The notes beneath the pieces are model-generated. The model saw only the letters and a list, made by a program, of their open reading frames with translations, was not told the origin of the DNA and made no database searches. A DNA stretch of 64,000 nt from Roseovarius sp. M141 (GTDB taxonomy: Bacteria > Pseudomonadota > Alphaproteobacteria > Rhodobacterales > Rhodobacteraceae). The stretch is taken from assembly GCF_024355225.1 (NCBI RefSeq), contig NZ_VCNH01000008.1:3224001-3288000 (forward strand). The letters are read 5' to 3'. A program made the translations under genes and the position numbers. Below, one piece after another: positions 1-8,661 of this stretch; the stretch's first letter is position 1; each line of letters starts with the position of its first letter.

Positions 1-257
1 CCGCGATCGTCGCCAGCGATACCGCCCCTGTGCGCGAGGTCATCGCGCATGATCAGACCGGGCGGCTGGTCGATTTCTTTGACCGCGCGGGACTGGTGCG
101 CGAGGTCTGCGACCTTCTGGAGAACAGCGCCCTGCGCGACCGGCTGAGCACGGCGGCACGGCAGTTGATGGTCGAGAATTACGATCTGGAGAAGGTCTGC
201 CTCCCCCGGCAGATCGCGTGGGTGGATGATGTCATGCGGATGCCGCTTGTCATCTAA
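1..257 (+). CDS. Glycosyltransferase family 4/1, C-terminal end (partial)
   Basis: The reading frame is open from base 3 to the TAA at 255-257, giving the last 84 residues of a protein that begins upstream of the window. The stretch ASDTAPVREVI followed by GRLVDFFD is the conserved C-terminal nucleotide-sugar-binding segment of GT-B glycosyltransferases, and the last residues (YDLEKVCLPRQ) fit the C-terminal helix of that family. It should transfer a sugar from a nucleotide donor during envelope or exopolysaccharide synthesis, but neither donor nor acceptor can be read from this fragment. An AAAGCGTTTCGCG repeat begins two bases after the stop codon. Confidence 0.8.
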   Translation, partial: AIVASDTAPVREVIAHDQTGRLVDFFDRAGLVREVCDLLENSALRDRLSTAARQLMVENYDLEKVCLPRQIAWVDDVMRMPLVI

Positions 258-259
258 CC

Positions 260-280
260 AAAGCGTTTCGCGAAAAGCTG
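260..280. repeat. Copy of an AAAGCGTTTCGCG-type palindromic repeat
   Basis: Bases 260-276 (AAAGCGTTTCGCGAAAA) are identical to bases 55795-55811 behind the acetyl-CoA synthetase gene, and a related inverted form occurs near 62903. It lies directly behind a gene end, as is usual for REP-like intergenic palindromes. Its function is unknown. Confidence 0.5.
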
Positions 281-316
281 CGCCGCTGCGACGACATATC
301 GCGCCGGTCCGCGCAT

Positions 317-342
317 GAAAAAGGGGCGACACCGCGCCCCCT
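317..342 (-). terminator. Rho-independent terminator behind the DUF3576 gene
   Basis: On the minus strand a GGGGGCG arm pairs with a CGCCCC arm across a short loop and is followed by TTTTTC. It sits about 45 bases past the stop of the minus-strand DUF3576 gene, where a terminator is expected. The upstream glycosyltransferase gene converges on the same site. Confidence 0.55.
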
Positions 343-388
343 TGTCGAATATGTAGCAGCATTGCCGGCCGGTTGCCCGGCCTTACCC

Positions 389-889
389 TCAGTATTTACC
401 GGCCTGAATACGCAGCTGCCGCGCGCGCGACAGGATCGCATCCTCGACCGCGCGCTGCGTGCCTGCGGCGACCGTCCCTGACTGCGTGGACAGCGAAAGG
501 TTGAGCGATCGCGCATCCAGCGCCGGATCGCTGATCAGGATCGTCGCGCGATAGGCGCGCCCGCCGCCCGGCGGGGTGCCGTAGCCGGTGGAAATCACAC
601 CGGTAAAGGGATCTGCCGTCTGGACCGGCAGGAAATCCAGCACCTGAAGCGATGCCGTCCAAAGGAAGCGGTTCACCTTGATGCCTGCTTCCTTGCCTTG
701 GAAGATCTCGAAAATACTACCACCGGATTCACCCGGTTTGGCATCCACACGCGCGGGGCCTTTGGCCTCCTTGCCGCTTTCGACCACGACCGCGTTGGGG
801 TCGAATCTCGGCGGCTCGTCACCGCAGGCCGCGAGCATGCCGAGGGCCGCAATTGCGATCACCGCGCGATTTAGCGAAAGAAGCATCAT
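389..889 (-). CDS. DUF3576 family putative lipoprotein
   Basis: The protein has 166 residues if translation starts at the first of two adjacent ATG codons (889 or 886). Longer upstream frames are rejected because the chosen start gives a proper lipoprotein signal: a hydrophobic stretch followed by the lipobox LAAC, with the Cys about 19 residues in. The remainder (FLWTASLQVLDFLPV, then TADPFTGVISTGYGTP, then VEDAILSRARQLRI near the end) matches the DUF3576 family of small alphaproteobacterial envelope lipoproteins as I remember it. The protein is probably exported and anchored in the outer membrane. Its role is unknown. It is divergent from the downstream yggS gene and ends at a hairpin terminator. 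Confidence 0.8.
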   Translation of the reverse strand: MMLLSLNRAVIAIAALGMLAACGDEPPRFDPNAVVVESGKEAKGPARVDAKPGESGGSIFEIFQGKEAGIKVNRFLWTASLQVLDFLPVQTADPFTGVISTGYGTPPGGGRAYRATILISDPALDARSLNLSLSTQSGTVAAGTQRAVEDAILSRARQLRIQAGKY

Positions 890-1053
890 AATACCGTCCG
901 ACGTTGCCTTTTCTCCTAGTAACCAACGCGCGCCCATGGGGCAAGCTGTTTGCAGACGGCATGGACGACGGCGGCGGATATGACGCTTTGCATCCCGTCG
1001 GCGGGGGTGGTTAGATAGGGGCGTTATTTCGCCACCAATCAACGAGTTCGCCC

Positions 1054-1707
1054 ATGAGCCTTGCCGATATCACCGCCCGCGTGGAGGCCGCCGTTTCCGC
1101 AGCCGGACGCAGCCCCGGCTGCGTCACGCTGATCGCCGTGTCCAAGGTGCAGCCGGATGCGCGCGTCCAGGAGGTGCTGCACGAGGGGCACCGCGTCTTT
1201 GGCGAAAACCGCGTGCAGGAGGCCGCCGGCAAATGGCCGGCCTTCCGCGAAACATTTCAAGGCGTCGACCTGCACCTGATCGGGCCGTTGCAATCCAACA
1301 AGGTGCGCCAGGCATTCGATCTGTTTCAGACGATCCATTCTGTGGACCGGCCAAAACTGGCAAATGCCATCGCGCGCATTGCCGATGAAGTGGGACATTG
1401 CCCCGATCTATTCCTTCAGGTGAATACCGGCGAAGAGGATCAGAAGGCCGGAATCCCCCCCGCGGGTGCCGACAATTTCATCGCCGAGTGCCGCGCGCTG
1501 AACCTTCCGGTCAAGGGCCTCATGTGCATCCCCCCCGTAGATGAGGAACCAAGCCTGCATTTCGCGCTGTTGGCCAAAATCGCGGCGCGCAACGATCTGG
1601 CAGGGCTGTCGATGGGAATGAGCAGCGATTTCGAAAGCGCGATAGCACAGGGCGCCACCCACATTCGCGTGGGCAGCGCCATTTTCGGAGATCGCGATTA
1701 CAGCTGA
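1054..1707 (+). CDS. yggS: YggS/PROSC family pyridoxal-phosphate homeostasis protein
   Basis: This 217-residue protein is of typical family length. The N-terminal LIAVSKVQPD contains the PLP-binding Lys (Lys31). HRVFGENRVQEA, HLIGPLQSNKVR, VNTGEEDQKAG, LSMGMSSDFESAI and HIRVGSAIFG follow in the family's usual order. The fold is that of the alanine racemase barrel without catalysis. Family members buffer and deliver PLP and affect vitamin B6 and amino-acid balance in the cytoplasm. The gene stands alone, with the H-NS-like gene converging on it. The ribosome-binding site is weak, but no earlier in-frame start is plausible. Confidence 0.93.
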   Translation: MSLADITARVEAAVSAAGRSPGCVTLIAVSKVQPDARVQEVLHEGHRVFGENRVQEAAGKWPAFRETFQGVDLHLIGPLQSNKVRQAFDLFQTIHSVDRPKLANAIARIADEVGHCPDLFLQVNTGEEDQKAGIPPAGADNFIAECRALNLPVKGLMCIPPVDEEPSLHFALLAKIAARNDLAGLSMGMSSDFESAIAQGATHIRVGSAIFGDRDYS

Positions 1708-1762
1708 GTCCAACCTCAGGCCGATTTGTAAAATACAGCCGTGAAAGACCCAAGATCGACCC

Positions 1763-1782
1763 TACAGTATATTACAGTATAT
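1763..1782. repeat. Tandem 10-base direct repeat (TACAGTATAT twice)
   Basis: Two perfect adjacent copies of TACAGTATAT lie between the convergent yggS and H-NS-like genes. The stretch is AT-rich against a GC-rich background. No terminator hairpin is evident here. Confidence 0.7.
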
Positions 1783-1812
1783 TGCCTGTTTCGGGCCGAC
1801 CTCAATTTCCAA

Positions 1813-2175
1813 TCAGGCCTCGGGATCGACGCGCAGTGTTTCCAGATCGACGCCGTTTTCCTGCGCTTCCTTGATCCAGCGCGGCGGGCGGCCACGGCCG
1901 CTCCATGTCAGTTGAGGATCGTATAGGCTGCGATATTTCACAGGGGCAGGCGCGCGCACCGCCTTTGGGCTACCGCTGGTACCGTCAGCATTGGGGCCGG
2001 CGCCGTCACCAATCAAGTCACCCAAGGAGAACCCCAACTGCTTGGCCTTCTCCTTGACCGCGTTCAGCGCTTCCTTGCGCTGCCGCTTGTCGCGGCCCGC
2101 CAATTCGCGGTCGACTTTCTTTTGCAGGGATTTCAATTCCTGCACGCTCAAAGACTTCAGATCGAATTTTGCCAT
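1813..2175 (-). CDS. H-NS/HvrA family nucleoid-associated protein
   Basis: The protein has 120 residues. The N-terminal half (about 5-60) is a charged helical oligomerization region (LSVQELKSLQKKVDREL). A linker rich in Gly, Pro and Ser follows. The C-terminal half ends in TWSGRGRPPRWI, the H-NS DNA-binding motif in the form seen in HvrA and other alphaproteobacterial H-NS proteins. It should bind AT-rich DNA in the minor groove and silence or organize chromatin; HvrA of Rhodobacter influences photosynthesis and nitrogen-fixation genes. The 250 bases upstream are strikingly AT-rich, which would suit autoregulation (inference). Confidence 0.92.
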   Translation of the reverse strand: MAKFDLKSLSVQELKSLQKKVDRELAGRDKRQRKEALNAVKEKAKQLGFSLGDLIGDGAGPNADGTSGSPKAVRAPAPVKYRSLYDPQLTWSGRGRPPRWIKEAQENGVDLETLRVDPEA

Positions 2176-2426
2176 TTTTTTCCCACGGTGTGTTTTCCTT
2201 TTGCTTTATATGATTTTGAAAAAAGGTGCAAAAGAAACTTTAGCCCGCGCGTAAACATGTGCACTATTATGTTGTTACGTGTATATTCAATATAGATTGT
2301 ATCTTTGTGGTTGTAAGCGGGGCATTGCGCCCACCCCGCGTATAGGCGGGTTATCGCGTGCATTATCGCTATCAAATTAATTCCCGTTACCGCTACCAAT
2401 ATAATATCCATTCCTTCCAGCGCCCA
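2176..2426. promoter_or_regulatory. AT-rich upstream region of the H-NS-like gene
   Basis: About 250 bases with much lower GC than the surroundings separate the L,D-transpeptidase gene from the H-NS-like gene (both minus strand). The stretch includes TTTGCTTTATATGATTTTGA and a long A/T-rich segment at 2250-2310. No credible coding sequence is seen. It is the likely promoter of the H-NS-like gene and could be an H-NS-type binding region. No specific -10/-35 pair is assigned. Confidence 0.45.
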
Positions 2427-2939
2427 TTATTGCCGCACAATCACGCGCGTTCCGGGCATGACCGTGGTGGCAATCATCCGCAGGTGATCGCGGCGTAGCG
2501 CGATGCAGCCTTCGGTCGGATAGCCGGGCCTGCGCCATTGATGGATGAAAATGCAACTGCCCCGCCCCGGCGCCGCATCCGGCCAGTTCCAATCCGTCAC
2601 CAGCACCAGATCATAGAGCGGATCCGCCCGTCGCAATGCCTCGTGACTGGGGGCATAGGGCGCGCGCACCCAGTTATTGTAGGCCGAATCGGTGACGTCG
2701 TCGCTCCACAGGTCACCAGTGACGATGGGCCGCGCCCATGGGGCGGGGGGCGCCATGCGGTCCGGCCGATAAAGCGTCATGGCGATGCGGTGGACGCCAG
2801 TCGGCGTGGCGCCGTCCCCCTCGCGCTTCGCCGCCGAAATGCCCCCCTTGCCGATACTGCACGGGTAGAGGTGTCCGCGATAGCGCAGTCCCGTTGGCGT
2901 CAGGACCATGTCTTGCGGGCGCGCCCCTGCCCCCGTCAC
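2427..2939 (-). CDS. L,D-transpeptidase (YkuD domain) family protein
   Basis: The protein has 170 residues. The catalytic signature appears near the C-terminus: IHQW with His133, then TEGCIAL with Cys145, matching the YkuD spacing of a conserved His and the S/T-x-GC motif. Earlier motifs are GDGATPTGVHRI and YDLVLVTDWN. YkuD enzymes make 3-3 peptidoglycan cross-links or attach proteins to peptidoglycan in the periplasm; single-domain members like this one are often exported or uncharacterized. No clear signal peptide is visible. The start is chosen because its ATG overlaps the stop of the upstream FAD oxidoreductase gene (ATGA), implying co-translation from one mRNA. Confidence 0.87.
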   Translation of the reverse strand: MTGAGARPQDMVLTPTGLRYRGHLYPCSIGKGGISAAKREGDGATPTGVHRIAMTLYRPDRMAPPAPWARPIVTGDLWSDDVTDSAYNNWVRAPYAPSHEALRRADPLYDLVLVTDWNWPDAAPGRGSCIFIHQWRRPGYPTEGCIALRRDHLRMIATTVMPGTRVIVRQ

Positions 2940-3967
2940 AGCGATGCCTCGGGGCGAAATCCAGTGGGGATGGTATCATGGCCCTCCAGCAGCAAATCCG
3001 CCATGACCTCGCCCACCTTGGGCGCCATGCCAAAGCCGATCTTGAACCCGCCATTGGCGATGAACTGGCCCGGATGCAGCGGATGCGCGCCCAGCATCGG
3101 CGCGCGGCTGCGCGTGCGCGGGCGCAGCCCGGCCCAGCGGCGGATCACGCGGGCATTTTCAAGTGGCGGATAGGCGGCGCGCGCGGCGGCGATGACATCG
3201 TCGAGCAGTACATCGGTGCCGAGGCCGTCAAACTCGCGCTCGGTGGTCGATCCGATGGCGGTTGTGCCGTCTTCATGCGGGATGATATGCACGCCGCAAG
3301 CGAAGATCTGCGGATGATCCGGCAGGGCCAAATCCATCAGCGCCGCCTGCCCCTTGATCGGCGCACCCACCTGCCGGGGATGGGCAGCATTCAGCGCCCC
3401 GAGATCCGCCGCCCCGGTCGCCCAGATCACGCGGCCTTCATCCGCGGCCTCGGTGCGGATCACAGCCCCCTTGGCCGTCAGCGCAGCGGCCAGCGCGGCG
3501 CAGGCGCGCGCCGGATGCAGGCGCGCGGTCAGAGTGTCGTGGATGATCCGGCCATCTGCGCTGTGCGGCGGATGCGCGAACTCTGCCGCGCCCGCCACGC
3601 GCCACAGCGCGCGCCCCTGCCAGAGCGTCTGCGCCTGAATCCCACGCGCGTTTGCCAGCGCGGCGCCGCCTGCCTCCAACGGTTGCAGCCGCCCGGTGCG
3701 CGCGTAGCCCGGCGACAGACCGGACGCCTCGGCCACCTCGGCCCAGAACCCTTCGGCCATCAGCAGGCTGTCCAGTTGGAACGCCTTTTTGTCATTCCAA
3801 TTCTCCGGCACATGCGGCGCTAGCGCACCGACGATGCCGCCCGACGCGCCAGTGCCCGGCCCGCAGGGGTCGATAACCTGAACGCGCGCGCCGCGCCGGG
3901 CGCAGGCCCACGCCACCGAAAGTCCGAAGATGCCTGCGCCGCGCACCGTCACATCGGCCATTGCCAT
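2936..3967 (-). CDS. FAD-dependent oxidoreductase (DAO / MnmC C-terminal-like)
   Basis: The protein has 343 residues. It begins with a Rossmann dinucleotide motif (GAGIFGLSVAWA), followed by the acidic end of the second strand (VIDPCGPGTGASGG). It ends with NGGFKIGFGMAPKVGE, typical of the DAO family of amine and amino-acid oxidases. FAD is the expected cofactor and a glycine- or sarcosine-type amine the expected substrate class. It lies head-to-head, 58 bases away, with a gene for the methyltransferase half of MnmC, so it may supply the oxidase half acting on cmnm5(s2)U34 of tRNA (inference). A D-amino-acid dehydrogenase-like role is the alternative. Confidence 0.8.
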   Translation of the reverse strand: MAMADVTVRGAGIFGLSVAWACARRGARVQVIDPCGPGTGASGGIVGALAPHVPENWNDKKAFQLDSLLMAEGFWAEVAEASGLSPGYARTGRLQPLEAGGAALANARGIQAQTLWQGRALWRVAGAAEFAHPPHSADGRIIHDTLTARLHPARACAALAAALTAKGAVIRTEAADEGRVIWATGAADLGALNAAHPRQVGAPIKGQAALMDLALPDHPQIFACGVHIIPHEDGTTAIGSTTEREFDGLGTDVLLDDVIAAARAAYPPLENARVIRRWAGLRPRTRSRAPMLGAHPLHPGQFIANGGFKIGFGMAPKVGEVMADLLLEGHDTIPTGFRPEASL

Positions 3968-4025
3968 TCGCCCTGCCCCTCTGCATGATCTGCCTGTCTC
4001 AATTTATTGCATAAAGGACAGCGCC

Positions 4026-4703
4026 ATGCAGGACCAGCGCCCCGGGCTGGACTGGCGAGCGGGCGATGTCCCGGTCTCGCGCCGGTATGACGATCCGTAT
4101 TTCAGCCTTGATGACGGGCTGGCCGAGACGCGGCATGTGTTCCTGGACGGCAATGACCTGCCCGGACGGTTTCGCGATGGCTTTCATGTGGCCGAACTGG
4201 GATTTGGCACCGGGCTGAACATGCTGATGGCGGCCGAGGGATGGGCGGCGCATGGCGCGCCGGGCGCGCTGCACCTAACCTCGTTCGAGGCGCACCCGAT
4301 GGAGCCTGCGGATATGGCGCGCGCGCTGGCCGCCTTTCCGGCGCTGGCGCAGCGCGCGGCGCGGCTGGTGGCGGGCTGGCGCAGCGGCGCGCCCCGGATC
4401 GATCTGGGGGATGGCACGCGGCTGGAAGTCATCATCGGCGACGCACGCACCGCCCTGCCCGCATGGACAGGCCGCGCCGATGCGTGGTTCCTTGACGGGT
4501 TCGCCCCGGCCCGCAATCCCGAACTGTGGCAACCCGATCTGATGGCCGCCGTTGCCGCCCATACCGTCCCCGGCGGGACGGCGGCGACCTATACCGCCGC
4601 CGGACATGTGCGCCGGGCGCTGGCGGCGGCGGGCATGGACGTTGCCCGCGTGCCCGGCTATGGCCGCAAAAGGCACATGACCAAGGCGAGGATGCCACGA
4701 TGA
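4026..4703 (+). CDS. mnmD: tRNA 5-methylaminomethyl-2-thiouridine methyltransferase (MnmD / MnmC N-terminal type)
   Basis: The protein has 225 residues. The ATG at 4026 is preceded by AAAGGACAG, so a longer in-frame extension is rejected. Key features are the DDPYFSLDDGLAETRHVF segment, the SAM-binding VAELGFGTGLNML, and WFLDGFAPARNPELW near residues 155-170, all diagnostic of the MnmC(m)/DUF752 methyltransferase. It should methylate nm5(s2)U34 to mnm5(s2)U34 in tRNA anticodons, using SAM. There is no fused C-terminal oxidase domain, unlike E. coli MnmC; the divergent FAD gene next door is the candidate partner. The stop overlaps the start of the EamA transporter gene. Confidence 0.9.
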   Translation: MQDQRPGLDWRAGDVPVSRRYDDPYFSLDDGLAETRHVFLDGNDLPGRFRDGFHVAELGFGTGLNMLMAAEGWAAHGAPGALHLTSFEAHPMEPADMARALAAFPALAQRAARLVAGWRSGAPRIDLGDGTRLEVIIGDARTALPAWTGRADAWFLDGFAPARNPELWQPDLMAAVAAHTVPGGTAATYTAAGHVRRALAAAGMDVARVPGYGRKRHMTKARMPR

Positions 4704-5566
4704 CGGAACAGAACGCACGGCTGGGCATTCTTTTGATGCTGGCGACGACGCTGGTCTTTGCCATTCAGGACGGGCTGTCGCGCCATCTGGCGGGCGAATA
4801 CAACGTCTATATGGTCATCATGATCCGCTATTGGTTCTTTGCGGCGTTCGTGCTGACCGTATCGTCGCGCAAGGCCGGCGGGCTGCGCGCCGCCGCACGG
4901 ACGAGCCAGCCGGTGCTACAAGCCTTTCGCGCGCTGCTGCTGGTGACGGAGATCTGCATTCTCGTGGTGGCCTTTACCAAGTTGGGTCTGGTCGAAACGC
5001 ATGCGGTTTTCGCCTGCTACCCGCTGCTGATTGCCGCCCTGTCCGGTCCCGTCCTGGGGGAATATGTGGGCTGGCGCCGCTGGAGTGCCATCGGCATCGG
5101 GTTTGTTGGCGTGCTGATCATCCTTCAGCCGGGCATTGCCGTAATTGAACCGACGGCGATCATTCCGCTGATCGGTGCGCTCATGTTCGCGCTTTACGGC
5201 CTGTTGACGCGCTATGCCGCGCGGCGTGACACCGCAGCGACCAGTTTTTTCTGGACAGGAATCGTCGGATCACTGGGCATGACCTGTGTTGGCGTCTGGT
5301 TCTGGGAACCCATGGCGCTGGCCGACTGGGGCTGGATGTCGGCGCTGTGCCTGACCGGCGTGCTGGGGCATTTCACGCTGATCAAATGCTACGAGGTCGC
5401 CGAGGCCAGCGCCGTGCAGCCCTTTGCTTATCTGCAGCTGGTTTTCATCTCGATTATCGGCGTGACGATCTTTGGCGAGACGATCCGCACGAATGTGGCG
5501 ATAGGCGTGGCGGTGGTGGTTGGGGCTGGGCTGTTCACGCTCTGGCGGCAGCGCAAGGTGGGATAG
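4700..5566 (+). CDS. EamA/RhaT family (DMT superfamily) transporter
   Basis: The protein has 288 residues, starting at an ATG that overlaps the mnmD stop (ATGA). About ten hydrophobic helices are arranged as two EamA repeats; the first begins LGILLMLATTLVFAIQDGLSRH and the second near IIPLIGALMFALYGLL. Such proteins are inner-membrane exporters or exchangers of amino acids, purines or other small metabolites. Nothing in the sequence identifies the substrate. Translation is probably coupled to mnmD. Confidence 0.85.
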   Translation: MTEQNARLGILLMLATTLVFAIQDGLSRHLAGEYNVYMVIMIRYWFFAAFVLTVSSRKAGGLRAAARTSQPVLQAFRALLLVTEICILVVAFTKLGLVETHAVFACYPLLIAALSGPVLGEYVGWRRWSAIGIGFVGVLIILQPGIAVIEPTAIIPLIGALMFALYGLLTRYAARRDTAATSFFWTGIVGSLGMTCVGVWFWEPMALADWGWMSALCLTGVLGHFTLIKCYEVAEASAVQPFAYLQLVFISIIGVTIFGETIRTNVAIGVAVVVGAGLFTLWRQRKVG

Positions 5567-5576
5567 GGCGGATGCC

Positions 5577-5606
5577 TGCGGCGCGAGTATTTCAGGAACG
5601 ATGAAA
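5577..5606. repeat. Possible GAGTATTT-type intergenic element
   Basis: The segment GGCGCGAGTATTTCAGGAAC, continuing with GATGAAAGC, lies between the convergent EamA and lytic transglycosylase genes. It resembles a short motif that I recall behind many genes in Rhodobacteraceae. A related stretch in opposite orientation occurs at about 10971-10997. The relationship is weak. Confidence 0.3.
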
Positions 5607-5650
5607 GCCGGGCCGGGTTGGCCGGAACAGTCTGTGGGCGTCCGGTGGTG

Positions 5651-7621
5651 TCATCGCTTCAGCGTTGATGGCACGGTTGCGCCGGTCAGTTCCTGAGTGA
5701 ACGGCACGGGGTGCGGGTCTTTGCCCAATCGCGCGCGATAGATCGGCAGGCTTTCAGCGACGCGCTGGACGTAGTTGCGCGTCTCGTCGAACGGGATGAA
5801 CTCGATCCAGTCGATGATGTCCAGGCCGTTCGTTCCATTGCCGCTGCGCGGATCGCCCTGCTCGGACATCCACCGGGGCGGGCGCGCCGGGCCGGCGTTA
5901 TAGGCCGCTGCAATCATCACCACATTGCCGCCAAAGCGCCGCGACATCTGCGCGAGATAGGTGGAGCCAAGCCGCGCGTTATACTGCCAGTCGTTCAGGA
6001 CGGCGGCGCGGTCATAGGTGATCCTCAGATCGCGCGCCACATCGCCCGCCGTGCCCGGCATCACCTGCATCAGGCCCAAGGCCCCCGCACCGCTGGCGAC
6101 GAGGTGGTCAAATTCGCTTTCGCGGCGGGCGATGGCGAGAGCCATTTCCATCGGCACGGGCAGGTCCAGATCGGTCATCGGATGCAGCGCGTAATACGCC
6201 GCCGGCAGCACGATACCGCGCTGCGCCGCCACCTTGCCCAGCATCACCTGCAAATGCGGCTGGCCCATGTCGCCCAGCGCGGCACCAAGGCTGCCCAGTG
6301 CAGGGCGATCCAGCGTATCGGCCAGCGCGGTGATGAACCATTCGGCCAGCGTCAACTGGCGTGACGCGGCCAGCAGCGCGACCGCGCGGAACAGATCGGT
6401 CTGCGCGAAGTCGGCCTCCTGCCACGGCGCGAACACCTCGGTCCCCGCCAGCGCCGGATCGCTGGGCAGCCCGGCCCTTTCGGCCGCGAGCAATCCATAG
6501 AAACTGGTCTGCTCCTCGGCGCCTAGGGCATAGGCGATCTGGGCAGCCTCGGGATCGCCCAGCGCCTCTTGAGCGCGGCCAATCCAGTAATTGGCGCGCC
6601 CCATTGAAATGGGGCTGCGGACCGCCGCACGCAGGCGCTGAAAGTGATCGAGCGCCAGTGCCGGATCATCCATGAAGCGCAACGCCAGATAGCCCGACAG
6701 CCACTCCAGATCCGCATAGGCGCCGCCATCGACCAGCTGGTGGTGCGCCGCCAGATCGTAGGCGCGGGTATAGTCGCCGCTACGCATCATCCGGCGGGCA
6801 AAGCTGCGCCGCCATCCGGCCCAGCGCCATGCCTCGCCCAGTCCGCCCGCGATCCGGCTTTGACGCAGCATCAGATCCATCGCCTGCTGGGGCTTGTTGT
6901 TTTTGATGTATTGCTCGAACAGCATGTGGGCGATGCCGGGATCGCGCTGCATCGTCTTGGGCAGGGCCGCGAACTTGACCGCGAAACCGCGGCGCTCCAT
7001 CAGGCGGATATCGGCGCGAGCGCGCATGTCCTTGCTGACCAGCGGCAGCATCAATGCGGAATCGCGCAGGCCCCGCCACAACGTCATGTCCATGCGTGCA
7101 TCGTGATGCGGCTCCAGCAGGCGCCCCCACGCGTTGAGGAAATCGGTATGTTCCTCGGTGCTCAGATCGAAGGTAAGCCAGGCCTGCACCACGTTGGCCT
7201 CGGCATCGCCCAGACGGTTGGCGTTTTTCAACGCCTCGGCGTGGCGCAGCACCCCTGCGCCGGTTTCGGGCGCGCCGCCGTCGTAAAACGCGAGGATCTG
7301 GGCATCGCTGGCATCCGCGAACGCCCCAAGCGATTTTTCGCGCAGCCTGTCCAGCCCGGGCCAGCGCGGATGGGCCGCGAGAAAGTCCAGCACTTCGGGC
7401 ACCGTGCCGCGCCCCGCACGCAGGCGCGCCCATTCAATCAGCATGCCAGCCACAGGCCCATCACGTTCGGCCAGTTGCACCGCGCGGTCCCACCGCCCGG
7501 CCCCCGCCGCATCCAGCGCCGAGGCCAGCGGGCGGGGCGGCAAAATGCGCGCCGGGGCCTCGGCAAACGCAGGCAGGACGCCCTGTATCAGCAAAAGGGC
7601 CGCGAAAAGAGGACGCAACAT
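5651..7621 (-). CDS. Soluble lytic murein transglycosylase (Slt70-like)
   Basis: The protein has 656 residues if it starts at the ATG ending at 7621, which has AGGAA nine bases upstream; an ATG at 7630 abuts that site and is less likely. An N-terminal signal peptide ([18 protein letters not shown]) is followed by a long alpha-helical superhelical region and a C-terminal SLT domain. The SLT domain carries [12 protein letters not shown] with the catalytic Glu, then [13 protein letters not shown] and AAYNAGP. It cleaves peptidoglycan glycan strands in the periplasm to give 1,6-anhydro-muropeptides during wall growth and recycling. It is divergent from dapA, another wall/lysine gene. Confidence 0.93.
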   Translation of the reverse strand: MLRPLFAALLLIQGVLPAFAEAPARILPPRPLASALDAAGAGRWDRAVQLAERDGPVAGMLIEWARLRAGRGTVPEVLDFLAAHPRWPGLDRLREKSLGAFADASDAQILAFYDGGAPETGAGVLRHAEALKNANRLGDAEANVVQAWLTFDLSTEEHTDFLNAWGRLLEPHHDARMDMTLWRGLRDSALMLPLVSKDMRARADIRLMERRGFAVKFAALPKTMQRDPGIAHMLFEQYIKNNKPQQAMDLMLRQSRIAGGLGEAWRWAGWRRSFARRMMRSGDYTRAYDLAAHHQLVDGGAYADLEWLSGYLALRFMDDPALALDHFQRLRAAVRSPISMGRANYWIGRAQEALGDPEAAQIAYALGAEEQTSFYGLLAAERAGLPSDPALAGTEVFAPWQEADFAQTDLFRAVALLAASRQLTLAEWFITALADTLDRPALGSLGAALGDMGQPHLQVMLGKVAAQRGIVLPAAYYALHPMTDLDLPVPMEMALAIARRESEFDHLVASGAGALGLMQVMPGTAGDVARDLRITYDRAAVLNDWQYNARLGSTYLAQMSRRFGGNVVMIAAAYNAGPARPPRWMSEQGDPRSGNGTNGLDIIDWIEFIPFDETRNYVQRVAESLPIYRARLGKDPHPVPFTQELTGATVPSTLKR

Positions 7622-7783
7622 GGCTTGCATTTCCTGTCATTGCAAAGGATAGACAGCCCCAGCCTAAGCTTGCGCCGATGCGCCGTCCACCCGCCCCATA
7701 TAGGGCACCGGATGGTGCACTACCATGGTGCGCGCGCCATACCCCACCGGGCCAAGCAGCCCCGCGACGAACAGGAGTTCACG

Positions 7784-8659
7784 ATGATCACAGGATCCCT
7801 TCCGGCCCTGGTCACGCCCTTGAAAAACGGCGAGGTGGATTTCGGCACGCTGGGCAAACTGGTGGAATGGCATATTGATGAGGGCAGCAATGGCCTGGTC
7901 CCCGTCGGCACCACCGGCGAGTCCCCGACGCTGAGCCACTCAGAACATATGGCCGTCGTCGAAGAGGTCGTGCGCGTCACCGCAGGCCGCATCCCCGTGG
8001 TCGCGGGCGCGGGCAGTAACAATACCGCTGAAACCGTGGCCTTCATGCAGCACGCCCACAAGGTCGGCGCAGATGCCGCGCTGGTCGTCACACCCTATTA
8101 TAACAAGCCGACACAGGCCGGGCTGATCGCGCATTTCACCGCCGCGCATGATAGCTGCGATCTGCCGATTATCATCTACAACATCCCCGGACGCTCGGCC
8201 GTCGACATGTCGCCCGCCACGATGGGCGCGTTGGCGAAACTGCCGCGAATCGTCGGCGTCAAGGATGCGACCGGCGATCTGGCCCGCGTCTGCGCGCAGC
8301 GCATCACTTGCGGCACGGATTTCATCCAGGTCTCGGGCGAGGATGCGACGGCCCACGGCTTCAACGCCCAGGGCGGGGTGGGCTGCATTTCGGTCACAGC
8401 CAACGCCGCGCCGAAGTTGTGCGCCCAGTTGCAGGCCGCCTGCCTCGCCGGGGATTATGCCGAGGCGCTGAAAATTCAGGACCGGCTGATGCCGCTGCAT
8501 CAAGCGATCTTTACCGAGCCGGGGCTGGTCGGCGTCAAATACGCCATGTCCCTACTGGGCAAATGCAGCGAAGAGGTCCGCTCGCCGCTGGTGCCGCTGA
8601 CGGACGGGACCAAGGCACTGGTTGCTAGCGCGATGCGCCATGCCGGTCTGCTGAACTGA
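7784..8659 (+). CDS. dapA: 4-hydroxy-tetrahydrodipicolinate synthase
   Basis: The protein has 291 residues, the usual length. ACAGGAG lies upstream of the ATG. Family motifs are [22 protein letters not shown] with the catalytic Tyr, [11 protein letters not shown], and GVKDATGD with the Schiff-base Lys. It condenses pyruvate with L-aspartate semialdehyde at the first committed step of lysine and meso-diaminopimelate synthesis, in the cytoplasm. The gene is monocistronic. The AraC-type regulator gene converges on it with only two bases between the stops. Confidence 0.97.
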   Translation: MITGSLPALVTPLKNGEVDFGTLGKLVEWHIDEGSNGLVPVGTTGESPTLSHSEHMAVVEEVVRVTAGRIPVVAGAGSNNTAETVAFMQHAHKVGADAALVVTPYYNKPTQAGLIAHFTAAHDSCDLPIIIYNIPGRSAVDMSPATMGALAKLPRIVGVKDATGDLARVCAQRITCGTDFIQVSGEDATAHGFNAQGGVGCISVTANAAPKLCAQLQAACLAGDYAEALKIQDRLMPLHQAIFTEPGLVGVKYAMSLLGKCSEEVRSPLVPLTDGTKALVASAMRHAGLLN

Positions 8660-8661
8660 TA

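Noticed and set aside
2157..2411. An 84-residue minus-strand frame upstream of the H-NS-like gene
   Set aside because: It lies in the AT-rich control region, lacks a ribosome-binding site and overlaps the H-NS start.
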